Source: Rhyacichthys aspro
Lineage: Eukaryota; Chordata; Actinopteri; Gobiiformes; Rhyacichthyidae
Assembly (NCBI GenBank): GCA_036850595.1
Contig: CM072155.1
Coordinates: 3,891,953-3,955,952 of the forward strand
Reading direction: 5' to 3'
DNA: 64,000 nucleotides
In this document: piece by piece, positions 34,881 to 46,395 of the stretch
Numbering within the stretch: position 1 is the first letter of the stretch
Layout: every line of letters begins with the position of its first letter
Notes under the pieces: generated by a model
The model's database searches: none
Seen by the model: only the letters and a program-made list of their open reading frames with translations
Told to the model about the DNA's origin: nothing
Program-made: the position numbers and the translations under genes

Positions 34881-37667
34881 ATGTCTTCATCTGATTCTCT
34901 GTCAGGTAGGATATACAATTCTTTTAACTAGTCGCGGTTAAAGCAGAGTCTGAGGCTGCAGAGAGAAGCTATAGGCGCGGTTCTGATGTTTGGACACGTT
35001 AAAGGGCGCTCCTACTTCTTAAAAACTCTTCGCAGTCCACGTCCATATTATTTCACGTACTTTTATACCCGTTAGAATTGCTTTGTGCACCGGGGAATGT
35101 TAGAGATTACTGGAAACGTGTCACACTTGGTGTTTTTGCTGTGTTGAGGGAATGTCTACCATGTTCATTTGTGGTCAGAGCTCAGGTTGATGGTGCTAGG
35201 CCGGGCCGGGGCAGGGAAGACTTCAACGGTGAACACCATCCTGGGCCTGCAGAACCCCCAGGAGGATTCAGAGGCAGCCTCCAGCAAGGAATGCAGTAAA
35301 CAGACGGGACAGGCTGCAGGCAGACCGGTAAGACACTCCCCAAGGGCAATTCTCTGAAAAGGAGGGACAAAAAAAGAACTACTGAGAAACACGTCCAAGG
35401 ATTTTGCTGAAAAGACTGCTAGCAAACAACTTTAGACAGTTTCCTTAGGCATGAAATCTGAAAATGTGGATAAGAACATTCTCAGTCTCTTATACATTGT
35501 TGTTGGTTGTTAAAAGGCCCCATTAGCAGCCACGCACAACACTGGTCCCTCTGGTTTGATGTCCTCAGCTGAACCTTAAGTGTTGATAAATGCTAAAACC
35601 ACAAAACAACATTCTTGCCGTTAATGGGAAAGATCATTTCAGCTGTAGCCACTTTAGCATTCTCCAATTTTAGAGTACGATTTTCTGCCTTTATTGTTTC
35701 AATGACAACAAACAATGGGAGCAGACCTCTGTAACTTCAAGCATTGGGACAGGTCAAAGTTTGTCAGCATTGGCCTGAACATCTTTATCCATTATGATCC
35801 TTGATAAAGAGGCCTACATCAGGTCTTAATTTCTTGTTTTTTTCACAGATCATTGTTATTATTATATTATTTTATGTGATTTAAATACAAAAGTGTAGGA
35901 TTAATGTTTAGACCCAACTACATGGTTCGGTCTCTGTGGCGTTGGTCCTGTCTGCTTCTAAATACTAACCAGTCCCTTTGCTTGGAGTCATTTTGATCCC
36001 CACTTGATTCTCCTGCAGGTGACCCTTGTGTCCAGCACAGAATGGTTCGGCTCGAGCTGCGTCCCGGAGGACAGGAGGAAACACCTCTCGTCCCTCTTGG
36101 CCCTGTCCAGCCCCGGGCCTCACGCCTTCCTGCTGTGTGTCCCTCTGAACCAGCCGGCCGACGGAGAAGCCAAGGCACTCGACGTCCTCCAGAAGCTGCT
36201 GGGTCCCACCGCCGTCAGCCACAACACCATTGTCCTGTTCACCCACACCGAGGAGCTGGACCAGGACGAGCGGCTGGAGGAGTACCTGGTGACGTGGAGG
36301 AAGGATCTCGCTGAGCTGGTGCGGAGATGTGGGGACCGCTACCACACGCTGGAGGCACAGCAAGGTTGGTGTTTGAGAAGCTTGTGCAGAGGAGTTACAG
36401 TAAAAGATAGGAAAAGGTTATGAGCTGAACTGCTGGGTCATCTCTCACTCAGCGCCTACCTTTGTCTCTCTGAGCACTCAGGCTTCCAGCAGGAGTCAGC
36501 ACAGAGCTTCCTGGCATCGTCTGTAAACAGTGGTGGAGGAAGTACTCAATTCCTCTACTTAAGTTTAAGTAAAGAGGTAGAAAAGTATCACATTCAAATT
36601 AATACTTAAGTGAAAGCATTAAAGTACTTCATTTTAAATGTACTTAGAATATAATATAAAATAGATTTGTTTTATTAATTAAAAAAAACAAAACTACTTT
36701 ACTTAAAAAGCCAATGTACAAATTTAGTGAAGTAGAAAGTACGGATATTTGCTCTAAAATGTAGTGGAGTAAAAGTCAAAGAACCCCCTTTTAAATCTAC
36801 TTAAGCAAAATACAGTACTGGAGTATTTTTTCTACTACTACACACATACATTTACTCACTAACTTTTACAGGATGAACAAAACAGTAGCCATGAGATTGG
36901 CCAAAGCTTCCAGTATGTGCTGAAAATTCTCATTTTAAACCCTTGTACTAAAATCCTTGACAACACAGATTACATTTTATATTATATATTTTTTCACAGA
37001 TTATTATATTTGATTACAATATGCTATTAGGTGATTTAAGCAATGTTGTTTAAAAAAAAAATCAAAAATAGCTCTACTGCCACACATCTATGATCATAAA
37101 GTATTTGTCTAGAAGATGATAGAGCACCATTTTCTAATACAGCTATAGAAAGCTATAATTTGTGGTCCATATCGCCAAACCCTAGGGCAAGAACCAGTGG
37201 CTGAAGCTGTCCGAGAGCTTCTGGACAAAGTGGAACAAGCTGTGAAGGAGAGCCAGACGGAACAGTTCAGCTGCGAACTGTACCGGGACGTGGAGGAGCG
37301 GATCCAGAACAGACAAGTGGAGATAATAAGACAGAGACAGGCGGATGGACTCAACATCGACAGCGAAGACCTAGATGTTTTCAGAGAAGAGGCAGAGAGG
37401 AGTATAGGAGACTTAGACTTGGATTTGGATGGTTTCTTCCCCTGCAGCAGCGTCTCAGCGTCCGCTCCAGCTCCGTCTTTCTTGTGGGGGCTTTGGGAGA
37501 TGCTGACTGGCTGGATGAGAAGGCTGCCCATGCTGGTGAGGAGGGAGGCTCTGATGGGGGCTCTGGTGGGGCTGGTAGTGGGTGGCCCATTCGGAGGGAT
37601 GGTAGGAGCCACAGTGGGGTCGGTGGCGACGGAAGTGGGCAGAAGGAAAACGCAGAAAACCAAGTGA
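34881..37667 (+). CDS. Divergent GIMAP/AIG1-type GTPase-like protein, 4 exons, 333 aa
   Basis: Exons 34881-34905, 35179-35327, 36019-36364 and 37186-37667 (1002 bases) join in frame. The AIG1 domain begins at once with P-loop GRAGAGKT (residues 16-23) and NTILGL. The family phrases SPGPHAFLLCVPL, VLFTHTEEL (G4/G5-like) and RCGDRYHTLE are clear. The G3 motif DxxG is missing: the position reads SSTEWFGS. The C-terminal half has a helical Q/E/R-rich region (about 190-245), then a tryptophan-rich segment and a glycine-zipper hydrophobic stretch at about 297-325 ending in a basic tail, which suggests membrane insertion or oligomerisation. GIMAPs are vertebrate immune-related, membrane-scaffold GTPases. 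Hydrolysis may be impaired here. The exon 3 to 4 join is the least certain point. Confidence 0.82.
36522..36845 (+). repeat. Fish interspersed repeat ('agtggtggaggaagtactca') in GIMAP-like intron 3
   Basis: The left end CAGTGGTGGAGGAAGTACTC, repeated 'cttaagtaaa' words and the right side 'acagtactggagtatttttt' match a very common percomorph repeat with CAGTGGTGG termini. The copy is internally decayed. It overlaps a pseudo-exon-like stretch that starts at 36482. Confidence 0.7.
36900..37040. repeat. Partial copy of the 'aaaatccttgaca' repeat family
   Basis: The words 'taaaatccttgacaacacag', 'ttttttcacagattatta' and 'acaatatgctatt' recur in order at 39300-39465 and 53990-54178. This is an old interspersed repeat of unknown family in GIMAP-like intron 3. 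Confidence 0.4.
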
Positions 37668-38805
37668 AAAGAGTAATGGGTGGTATTTTGTATTGGGCTG
37701 CACCTTAAAGTGACGTCACTTTGTTGAACTTTTGCCTAATGTGCTTTTACCTTACATCAGTGCTTTTTGAAAATGGCGAATAGACAGTGTTATTCAATGT
37801 GTCATTTGAAAGAAGTCTCAGTAAATCATCAAGCACATAGCTATAGTCAAAAAAACAAACCTACTGAGCTCACAATTTTATTCAGTTGTTTCTCAGTTTG
37901 TCCTAAACTTTCTTTTCAATTCAATTTTCAACTTTATTTTAATTTTCTTTTCTTTCTTTATTTTAAGCTAAGTGCCTAATATAGGAAACATTGCATGGAA
38001 GTGTATTTTGGTTTCAGAATCTTACCATTTTAAGATGCTGTAAAGAAAAGATGGTGTTATTAGTGGTGATGGTTAAGAAAAGCAGTGATATATCAATACA
38101 TGACCAGATGCCTGTCTTTTATCTGCTTAAAATACTGATTCTAACAATATTTTGTGGTGGGCTATCCACCATTCAGAAAACAAAACAGTATAACAGGGGA
38201 TATTTCAATTTACACTTGAGAAATATACTTCCTTGTACACCCAAGCTGGAAGTCAGACTTCAGTTACGTGCACTACCAGGTGAGCCATGGAGGCACCCAA
38301 TGTTATTTTGATTTCAAGAAGAATCAAGAAATAGATGTTAATATTTAACTGTTTTGGATTTGCTGCTACATAGATCCCAGATCTGATTGATTGCATTAAA
38401 TTTAAAGTACTTGACCAAAGTTTAATATTTATTTTGTCATGATTGAAAATCTTTCATAGCATTATACGTCACGTGACTACTGTAGTTTTTTCAGTCTGTG
38501 TATTGTACATTTAATATCTAGAGCATGTTGGATCCACTGCAAAGTAAACACTGTACTGTAGAAGGTTAAAAAAAAAACTATAAAAACACCCCCTGTATTC
38601 CTATATCATATGTAACACATTATGTAAAACTTTGAAAAGTGCTAAGTAAATGTAAATCTAGCACTTTAATTATACTCGAAAGACTTAATAAACTATACCG
38701 ACAAAACGACAATGCAACTCCAATAAATGTCCACATGGGGGAGACATAGACCTTTATATGAGAAATGTTAAAAATGTTAAGTTGCTACACTTTGCTGATC
38801 ATACA

Positions 38806-38811
38806 AATAAA
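38806..38811 (+). terminator. GIMAP-like gene polyadenylation signal (AATAAA)
   Basis: AATAAA is followed by CTCTCGTTGTCTATCC and a long T/GT-rich stretch (TTTTGTCTATATCTTTGTTTC), a strong downstream element. It implies a 1.1-kb 3' untranslated region from 37668, with no other gene in it. Confidence 0.55.
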
Positions 38812-39154
38812 ACTCTCGTTGTCTATCCACCTTTTGTCTATATCTTTGTTTCTACACTTTGTTTCGACTTTAGGGGCCCCAAAAAGCCTCATATATCATA
38901 TATTTGAGACACATGAGACATATTAATAACAAATACACGTGCTTTGAATCCACTGAGATAATAAAGACATAAAAAAATTGTCATGAAAATACCATTTTCA
39001 GATTTTGCAAGTTTGTTCAAAGTTTTGGAAATGTGAGAATGAGTGTTAATTGAAGAAAATAAATAGTGTTCACTAACATTTATGTCAAACCTGCTTGTAT
39101 TTTTTCCCGCTAATAAATGATATAAATACATCCTAATAATGCTTTACAGCTAAT

Positions 39155-39201
39155 ATTTCATTTAATCTATATCTCTATCTCTACCTATCTATCTATCTCG
39201 G
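39155..39201 (+). repeat. (CTAT)n-like microsatellite
   Basis: Imperfect 'ctatctctacctatctatctatctc' run. Short simple repeat without context. Confidence 0.7.
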
Positions 39202-39299
39202 TAATTAATGAAGAAGAATTTATTGTATTACATTATGGTGTAATCCGGTATACACAAGTAAAAGGTCATTCGTGTTTTAAATGTCGACACTCCTGAAAA

Positions 39300-39465
39300 A
39301 TGCAATTAATAAGCAGATATGCCAGAACTAGAATCCTTGACAATTAAACCCAGATGACATCTCAAGGTCTTGTTTTTTCAAAGATGATTCCTGTTACAAT
39401 ATGCCATTAATTCATAAAACTTCCTCAAAAATAAAAAAGTTGCACAGTGCTGGTTTTGGTTGAAA
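39300..39465. repeat. Copy of the 'aatccttgacaattaaaccc' repeat family
   Basis: The order of words 'tagaatccttgacaa', 'gatgacatct', 'gtcttgttttttcaaagatg', 'acaatatgccattaa' and 'aaaaaagttgcacagtgct' is shared with 53990-54178 and partly with 36900-37040. The last words resemble a common fish repeat end of the kind 'aggtgtagtgtgcaactttt'. Confidence 0.55.
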
Positions 39466-39614
39466 GTAAGAATAGCACATGATATCAAAATGCTAAAATG
39501 TTGAAAGATGAATCAAAGTCTTATGTTGAGAGTGGATATAGAAAGCTGTGGTGTGCAGAACAAAAGCTGAGGATTAGTGCTGTGTAAACTCATCTGAGTG
39601 GTAAAAGCAGCGGC

Positions 39615-39965
39615 AGCTCCTCTCACAATGGCAGGTTGTGCTGCAACACTGCTGTAATTGATACTCTGCTAAAACCGTGGCTCCTAACCCATCCTTACGT
39701 CTCTCCTCTTTCTCTCCCCTCGTTCTGTAAACTGCTGCTGGCCGCCTCTCTCCCTCTCTCCCTCTCTCCCTCTCTCTCTGCCTCGGGAAACAGCTAGGCG
39801 TTTCCGAATGTGGGTGGTCCGTCTCCAGCTCCGGGGTTCGGTGGGTGGGAGGTTGGGTTAGACGGAGAGCGAATTAGCCTGGCTCTCATGTTTCCCTGAA
39901 AAAGAGAGAGTGGGGAGAGAGTGAGTGAGAAGCAGCGAGGGCTACATCTGTCCTCCAGATGTGGA
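39615..39965. promoter_or_regulatory. GC-richer island, candidate promoter or untranslated exon
   Basis: A CT-repeat (39744-39780, CCCTCTCT units) is followed by CpG-bearing sequence (TAGGCGTTTCCGAATG, GTCCGTCTCC, CTCCGGGGTTCGG, TAGACGGAGAGCGAA). This contrasts with hundreds of AT-rich bases on both sides. There is no long frame, but a run ending TCTGTCCTCCAG at 39958 could be a splice acceptor. Speculative. Confidence 0.3.
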
Positions 39966-40309
39966 CTTCGCTGTTGTATGAAACTGGGGAAAAAGCAGGT
40001 TTAAAAGTAAAGGAAAATTGGTGCTAAACAGTTTTTTATTGTCAGGGATTACACATAGAGTATGGAGTGGAGTATTATGGCACTGACTAAGACTCCACGT
40101 TTCTTTCTTCTCTTTATGAAACGGCACACTGCACCCTTGAAGTCGATGTATATAAGAGAGCACCTGTCCAAATATTATGCAGTCTTAGTGGTTACACATC
40201 ACGGATAAGACTGAGTACAATGATGGAGGTGGCTTTATGAAGAAATTAATGAGATTTCTTTTGGAAGGGGAAGGTATTGCAGATGAAAAAACTCACAAAT
40301 CAAATGCAG

Positions 40310-40620
40310 TTGTGCGTCCCCGGAGGCGCAGACAGCGGCGGCCGCTGCGCCTGAAGGAGGAGAGGAGGTTGATTTGTGCCTGTGTGTCTGAGCGAAAAGC
40401 AGAAATCTGAACAAACATTTGAGGGAATCACCAGTGAGCCATCATTAACCAGAAAAGTCGTGCTCCTCTGCCCCTCGCTGCTGGGATGTTGTTCTAAGGG
40501 CCCTTGTGGTCCCACCGAGGACTTGGGGCCGGCCGCCGTGAGATGCGTGCGGGTTTTTTTTCAGTGTTATTGTTGCGCCCTGTGGAGTGGAAAAGACAGC
40601 AAAGAGAAAGGGAAATAAAC
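40310..40620. promoter_or_regulatory. GC-rich island with GGCGGCCGCTGCGCC hairpin
   Basis: CpG-rich sequence around 40317-40360 includes AGGCGCAG...CTGCGCCT arms (40324-40352). A second GC block lies at 40525-40555 (GGGGCCGGCCGCCGTG). Candidate non-coding exon, promoter or enhancer. No conserved coding frame. Confidence 0.3.
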
Positions 40621-41712
40621 AGAGATGACACAGTCTTTCCTGATCGGCACATGGAGGCTTCAGCTGCAAAAATCAATGAACTACTGCAAGTGATGGAGAT
40701 TCATAAAACTTGAGAAGAGGCCACAAATATAGAAATAGGATATAAAATAGAATAAAGGAATTCAATTAAGTGAGTGACAATGATTTGTTTAAGTTTCAGA
40801 AATGAAAATATGTTGTTAGGATTGTACATTATGTGTGGAATGTGTGAAAAATAAAAAGGAAAGACTGATGCAAAGAAAAAAAAAGTAGCAGCAGTAAAAT
40901 TTTTAGTGGAAAAATAAATGGATAAAAGATTAGTAAATCAGTTGTATGAAAATAGATGTAAAATTAAAATGACGTGTAACAAACAATTAATGTAAATAAA
41001 ATGACAAAAATATAAATAAATAAAACATAAATAAATGAATCTGTTGTAGGAGACAATGGTGGAATAATGTTAAAAATAAATAAACTAAAATTATGCCCAG
41101 ATGAGAACATGCGGAACAGATAAAAACTATGTTAAGACAGAGACAAGAGTAAATAAATGAAAATGTGTTCCATAATTTAGGTGGAAAATGTGAAAAATAT
41201 AAAGCATGAAGACAATAATGAAATATTGTAAACGGTGTGGATGTGAACTAGACCAGCAGAAACGTTTGGTGAGTGTTTTTGAAGAACGTGGTATGAGGTT
41301 GGATGTTTCACTGCGCTCCCGGCTCTTTTCGGCGGTAGTGGTGGTGCTGTTGTTGAGCAGTCTCCTCGGTTCTCTTCCCCTGCTTTCCTGCTCTCTCCTC
41401 TCTGCACTCGCTGGGTGAGCTCACTGTAAAAGCCTCTCATCTTTTTCCCATTACTGCTGTTTTCATGCTTCTTCCTGTGCGAGCGTGTGCGCCTGCAGTT
41501 GTTTATGCTCTCCTCTTCCGACTGTGACAAAAAAATAATGAATCAAATATGACAATAACACAATAAGGAGAGAAGTATGCTTTCAATCTAACATTAACTA
41601 TGGAAGTAAATACAATATAAGAGGGGATATTTATTGTATATGACATCAAAAAGTGTTGAAGAGAATTAAGGAATGCATTTTTAGGGTTTTTTTGTTTTGG
41701 TTTGTTTTTTTT

Positions 41713-41742
41713 GTATGTGTGTGAGTGTGTGTGTGTGTGTGT
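41713..41742 (+). repeat. (GT)n microsatellite
   Basis: GTATGTGTGTGAG followed by eight or more uninterrupted GT units. Simple repeat in AT-rich DNA. Confidence 0.85.
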
Positions 41743-42853
41743 TAGCTACATATGATTTTGACTACTTTAATTTTATAAAAACAACAATATCCCTGTAAAT
41801 TGCCACATTATGACATCTTCTATTTTAACCAAAATCTGATGTTAGCTATTTTAGCTTTTATTGTACTTGTTTGACTCAGGCTAGCCAATATTTGAAGCAT
41901 CGCAGAAACTGCATCATAATATACTTATCACTATCAGGTACAACTTTATATGTTAATGTAAAGTTAATAACATTTGTCATTTACTTACTAGTAATGACTA
42001 AGTATAAGCTAAGTAGCTTCTACAAATAATGCATTTGATATTGGCTTAAAGATAATATCAAATGCAATAAGCTATTTTATGAAAGCTGACATTTAAAAGA
42101 CTTAATTATTGTACCAATATGTATACACAATGTTAGATACATAACTTAATGACATTTTCATCTGTCATTTACCTTGTTATTATCATTATTTAAAAATATA
42201 TAAGTTTTATACACAGACATGCTTCAGAAGGGTAGAGTTAGAGAAGCTGTAGGCTGAAATAAAAATGATGCGGCAGTAAAACGGTGGCAAAAAATGCAAA
42301 CACAACACTTGATATTTTTTCAAAAATGTTATCTGAAATGATTGCCTTCAGCTGTTTATCCTACTACTACTGCCTTTGTTTGGAACGTTGAGTACTATCT
42401 CTGTTTTTTTAATCTTTCTCTTTATTAATGACCTTGTTAGGCTAAAGTCTTCTGACATGTGGTATATTTTTAAAGCTTCCAAAAACTTGACATAAATATA
42501 AACTTTTTTTTTTTTTGCGCAAAATTGCCTCCAAAAGCAGCTTAAAGCTGTTGTAATTGAATCAGTATGACGCATTGCTCACGGTATATTAGCACATGCT
42601 GGATATATTTAATTCAAACCTCCTTGAAGAATTTTACATCCATCGTACTGGTAATATACCTAGTAGCCTACTTTATTCTTTAGGTATAAATACAGCTAGA
42701 CATATAGAAATCATTACTGTATGTTAAAACAAAAGACTAAATTACGCTCTTACACTTCTACTATACATTTCTGTGATGCCAAAGTGTTTTGCCCTTTACC
42801 AATGTACACTCTATGCACTAACTGCAAAGCTGAATGTAATCTTAATATTTTTA

Positions 42854-43330
42854 GGGTTGTCCCGATACCCACACCTGATACACACAAATTTTAAAAAGTT
42901 TTGTACTCATGTGACCTCCTGATAATGCCAAATGAGATTATTACAATGTGTGTGTTTATTCCATCGTCCCATAAACATGTACTTAGTTCATGAAATGTGA
43001 AAAAAACAATATGGCTTTGAAAATGAATGTATTTTTGTCTAGATTGAGTACCAATATTAGTTCTTGATATTGACAAGTAGCTTTTATGTCCTAATATGTA
43101 TCACTAAAATATAATTACAAATCCAGCTATTCATAATGCATTTGATTTCAGCTTCACTGTAGCCTTGTTGTTAGCTTTTGTCAAATTACCATGCAATGCT
43201 GTTCGCCACTATAGCTTCACTCTAAACTGAACTGAACTTGTTAGCCCTTTAACTAATTGTATCGAATAACATTAACATCAACATTAAGTACTCATATTGA
43301 TACCTGATATCAGCAAGTAGCCTGCTCAAT
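42854..43330. repeat. Probable decayed 'gggttgtcccgatacc' DNA-transposon relic
   Basis: 'tagggttgtcccgatacccaca' at 42853 resembles the terminus of an abundant fish hAT-like non-autonomous family. Inside, 'gagtaccaatattagttc' and 'ttgatattgacaagtagc' are echoed by 'tattgatacctgatatcagcaagtagcc' near 43297. Boundaries are uncertain. Confidence 0.4.
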
Positions 43331-43834
43331 TGCAAGTACCTGTTCTGAAAAAAGGGCTTTTGTCAGTCTACCATGTATTTATTACTACTATAGTTATAAA
43401 TTCACTTATTGTGTAAATGCAATAGGTTTTGATTTTAGCTTTTCATATAATGAATGAAAATCAAATGATAAAAGCTGTCTCTAATTAATAAGTCTAAGTG
43501 GAGACATTTTAAATGCACATTGAAAGAAAGCAGCTTACATTATAATCTGCCATGCCTGTAGCTCATAAAACAAGAAGTCAGGAGTGATAGAAAAACCTAC
43601 AGGAAAGAAAGACTAGACAACGCCAATGCAAAATCACACACAGCTGCTGAGGTGAGGACTCTAGGTTTAGTCTTGTTTTAGTCCTGGGAGAAAAAGCAGT
43701 TTGACTCCGGAGACGATGTGTGGTCTCGTTCCTTCCTGCCGTCATCTGCCTCTTAAAAGGGAAATCCAAATATGGTCGCCACATTTGTGTCATTTATTTT
43801 CACTGTTACAACCTGAACATACGTTTTGTCACTT

Positions 43835-44050
43835 GAATACCGAAAGGCACTGGAGCTTGACTAATGGCCCCTGGCAACATGTCAGTGTGTGATGACATTA
43901 AATGGCTTGCAGTTTGGCTCAGTTCTCGTGCCAGCGGACAGATGCGCTGTGTGTGAGGCTAAGGTGCAAGCTGCTGTGTGTTTGTGTTATAGGCGTGTGG
44001 ATTAGCCCGCTGCACAATGTTTCCTGTTACAAAGCAAGTTTATGGAACAA
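43835..44050. promoter_or_regulatory. Candidate conserved non-coding element
   Basis: Non-repetitive, balanced-composition sequence (for example GGCTCAGTTCTCGTGCCAGC) stands out from the AT-rich flanks and has no coding frame. The call rests on texture only. Confidence 0.25.
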
Positions 44051-45329
44051 CTAAGCGGGTGAGGATGGATGAGGATGGCTATTCCATTAGGAAGAGGAAG
44101 AAGTGAGTTATGATGATGCTAAATCTAGTGGTACCATGAGGGCTAAATGCCACCTGAAGTATGCCTTTGGTTCTTATAGAAGCCAATGGTGAGAAATAGG
44201 CATGTTTATAGCCTGCTACAAAAGACAGCCCTCTTCTCTACAGCCATATTATTCTGTCATGACAACTGTATGAAGGGATTTTTGATTAATACCTCTGTTT
44301 ATGCTCTATTAAAGGCTAGCATGTTGCATGTGGTGACTTTGTTTGAACGTTCCTCCTCGCATGGGATTGTCATAACCACAGCATCTTCCAGTTTACCCTC
44401 AAAGAAAGGAAAACATGACTAATGTTGCCTCCACTACTTTAAACTTTATGAGTAGCTGGTGTTAAAACCTTTTTTAGGTGTCAGTTGCTCTCTCGGTTTG
44501 TCTTTGTCTCTGAGTTTTGTAATGAAGACCACAGTTGATTTTTGTATTATTGCTGTAAATGTATGGAAAATTATTTCATTTAATCATTTTAAATTATTAT
44601 AAAGGGCAGAAGTTAGACGTTCTTGGCTTGTTTTCACCTGTATCCTCGTGAGTCCACATTAGAAGGATTTGTCACGTTCCTATTTAATATGCAAAACTAC
44701 ACAGTCTTCTGAGACTTCTATTACCTTTGTGATTTTAGTGAAGTTTATGCGTCACATATTTTTCTCTGATAATTGATAAATGCCATAACAACATCATGTC
44801 ATGCTGCAAATTTTAAACATGCTACAAACATAGCACAAGGTCAGAGTCTTTACCACTATGCGCTTAGCACTAACAACAGTTTAGGCTTGAGTTTGTCTCT
44901 AAACAGACACAGGCTTCATTGTTGCATATTCTCATCTCCTTCAGAGGTTGCAGCAGGTAAAAGCTAGTTTTACAAAGGCTTCATCCACTTGATTGATTAG
45001 ATCCACTGTACATTCTTTCCTTTTCACCAAAGTCAGTGGAATACGCACACAGGACTCATTTAGCCAATTCATATTTTATATTAAGGTTTTATATTAAGGC
45101 TGGTCACATAAGATTCTGTCACCCTGTCTGTACTTAAGTGCCAAGTTTGAAGCGAGCCAATATCAGTTTTTCAATACTATCTGGTCTTTGTACACTCAGG
45201 TCTTAGTTACTTTGGTTTGGTCTTGACAACACTAGGTAGTCCAGATCCAGCACAAAATAAGTGAGATAGCCATAGTTCCTGTGACATCTCTGCAAAGTTA
45301 GTGGTCTCCTGTAACAGATGGGCTTTGAG

Positions 45330-45605
45330 GACGGTGGGGGGTGGTTTTCAGTCAGAACACAAGACAACTCACTACTTGTGGAGCTGCGGCGGGTGTTGGA
45401 TGGCCTCTGAGCCCACCATAATTGATGAATAGCGTGGTCCACATTAAGTGACATGCGCCGTTGGCTGTAAGTGGGTGCGATGATTGGGGCTCCTTTTGAA
45501 GCGGGGGCCATGCGCTGTGTTTGAACCGTCAGCGGAGACCACTCTTTCTCTGTAAAGGACACCAGGCTGTGGTTTGGTCGCAGGCTCTGAACACACACAA
45601 ACAAT
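45330..45605. promoter_or_regulatory. GC-richer island, candidate enhancer or untranslated exon
   Basis: Sequence such as AAGTGACATGCGCCGTTGGC and GAACCGTCAGCGGAGACCAC is non-repetitive and CpG-bearing. A 133-codon minus-strand frame covers it (45604-45203), but its product resembles no family I know and its ends run into AT-rich sequence. I treat it as non-coding. Confidence 0.25.
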
Positions 45606-46119
45606 CAGCAGTATTACCAGGCTTTGGGGGAGGTGACTGTATTATTCCTGCTACAACACGGACTTAATTCAGAGCAGATATGACCGAAGCCTGGTCTTCT
45701 CCACTTCTGCTCTATTGGATCAAGTCATAATCCCGGTTCTTACCACATGAATGGGAGTCACAAAGAGGGGTGCGCTCACTCCTGCCATAAGCGTCGAATG
45801 TCACTCAGGTCCATGTGCTGTCATGTTGGTTATGATGGCGATGGCTGTTGTATGAAAGCTGAGGGGGCTTAATGGAGGGTTGTGAGGAGAAAGACAAGAA
45901 GGAAGATTGGAAACATGTCTCAGATGTGAAACCTCCATTTGAAATAGATCTGCTGTAGCCCTGTAGTCTTCACAGACCCTTAAATCTACACATCCTTCTT
46001 CAGGAGCCGACCCATGTGGCCACTTTAGACTATCTCTAACATTTTACAGCAGGAAGCTTCAATTTAAAATACAAGAGGTCCATTAAATGAACCCTTTACT
46101 GGGTATGTAGTAGGTTTGG

Positions 46120-46395
46120 TTCTGTTGTAGTACCTATTAATTCTTTAGTAGCCAGTATGGGTTTGTTGTGGTTTAATCCTAATTTATTGCTTGTTTTTTT
46201 TGAGCTAGTTGTGGGTTTGAGCTTTTTAAGGCCTAGTGTAGTTCTGGTTTAATTACTTGGTTTACTTTTAAGTAGGTCTGAGTCTATTTCTTAATTTAAT
46301 CCTAATTTAATTCTTGTTAATCTCAGTTTGATCCTAGTTGATTAATGGATTTAGTCTTGGTCAACTCCTAGTTTAGCCCTGGTTTACTCTGGTCC
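46120..46395 (+). repeat. Degenerate 'tagtttaatcctggttt' minisatellite
   Basis: Loose head-to-tail units with 'tttaatcctaattta', 'gatcctagttgatt', 'tagtcttggtcaactcctagtttagccctggttta'. Related in wording to 11795-11935. Confidence 0.5.

Noticed and set aside
45203..45604. 133-codon minus-strand frame as a gene
   Set aside because: Its termini run into AT-rich non-coding sequence, the product has no family resemblance, and composition alone can explain the frame.
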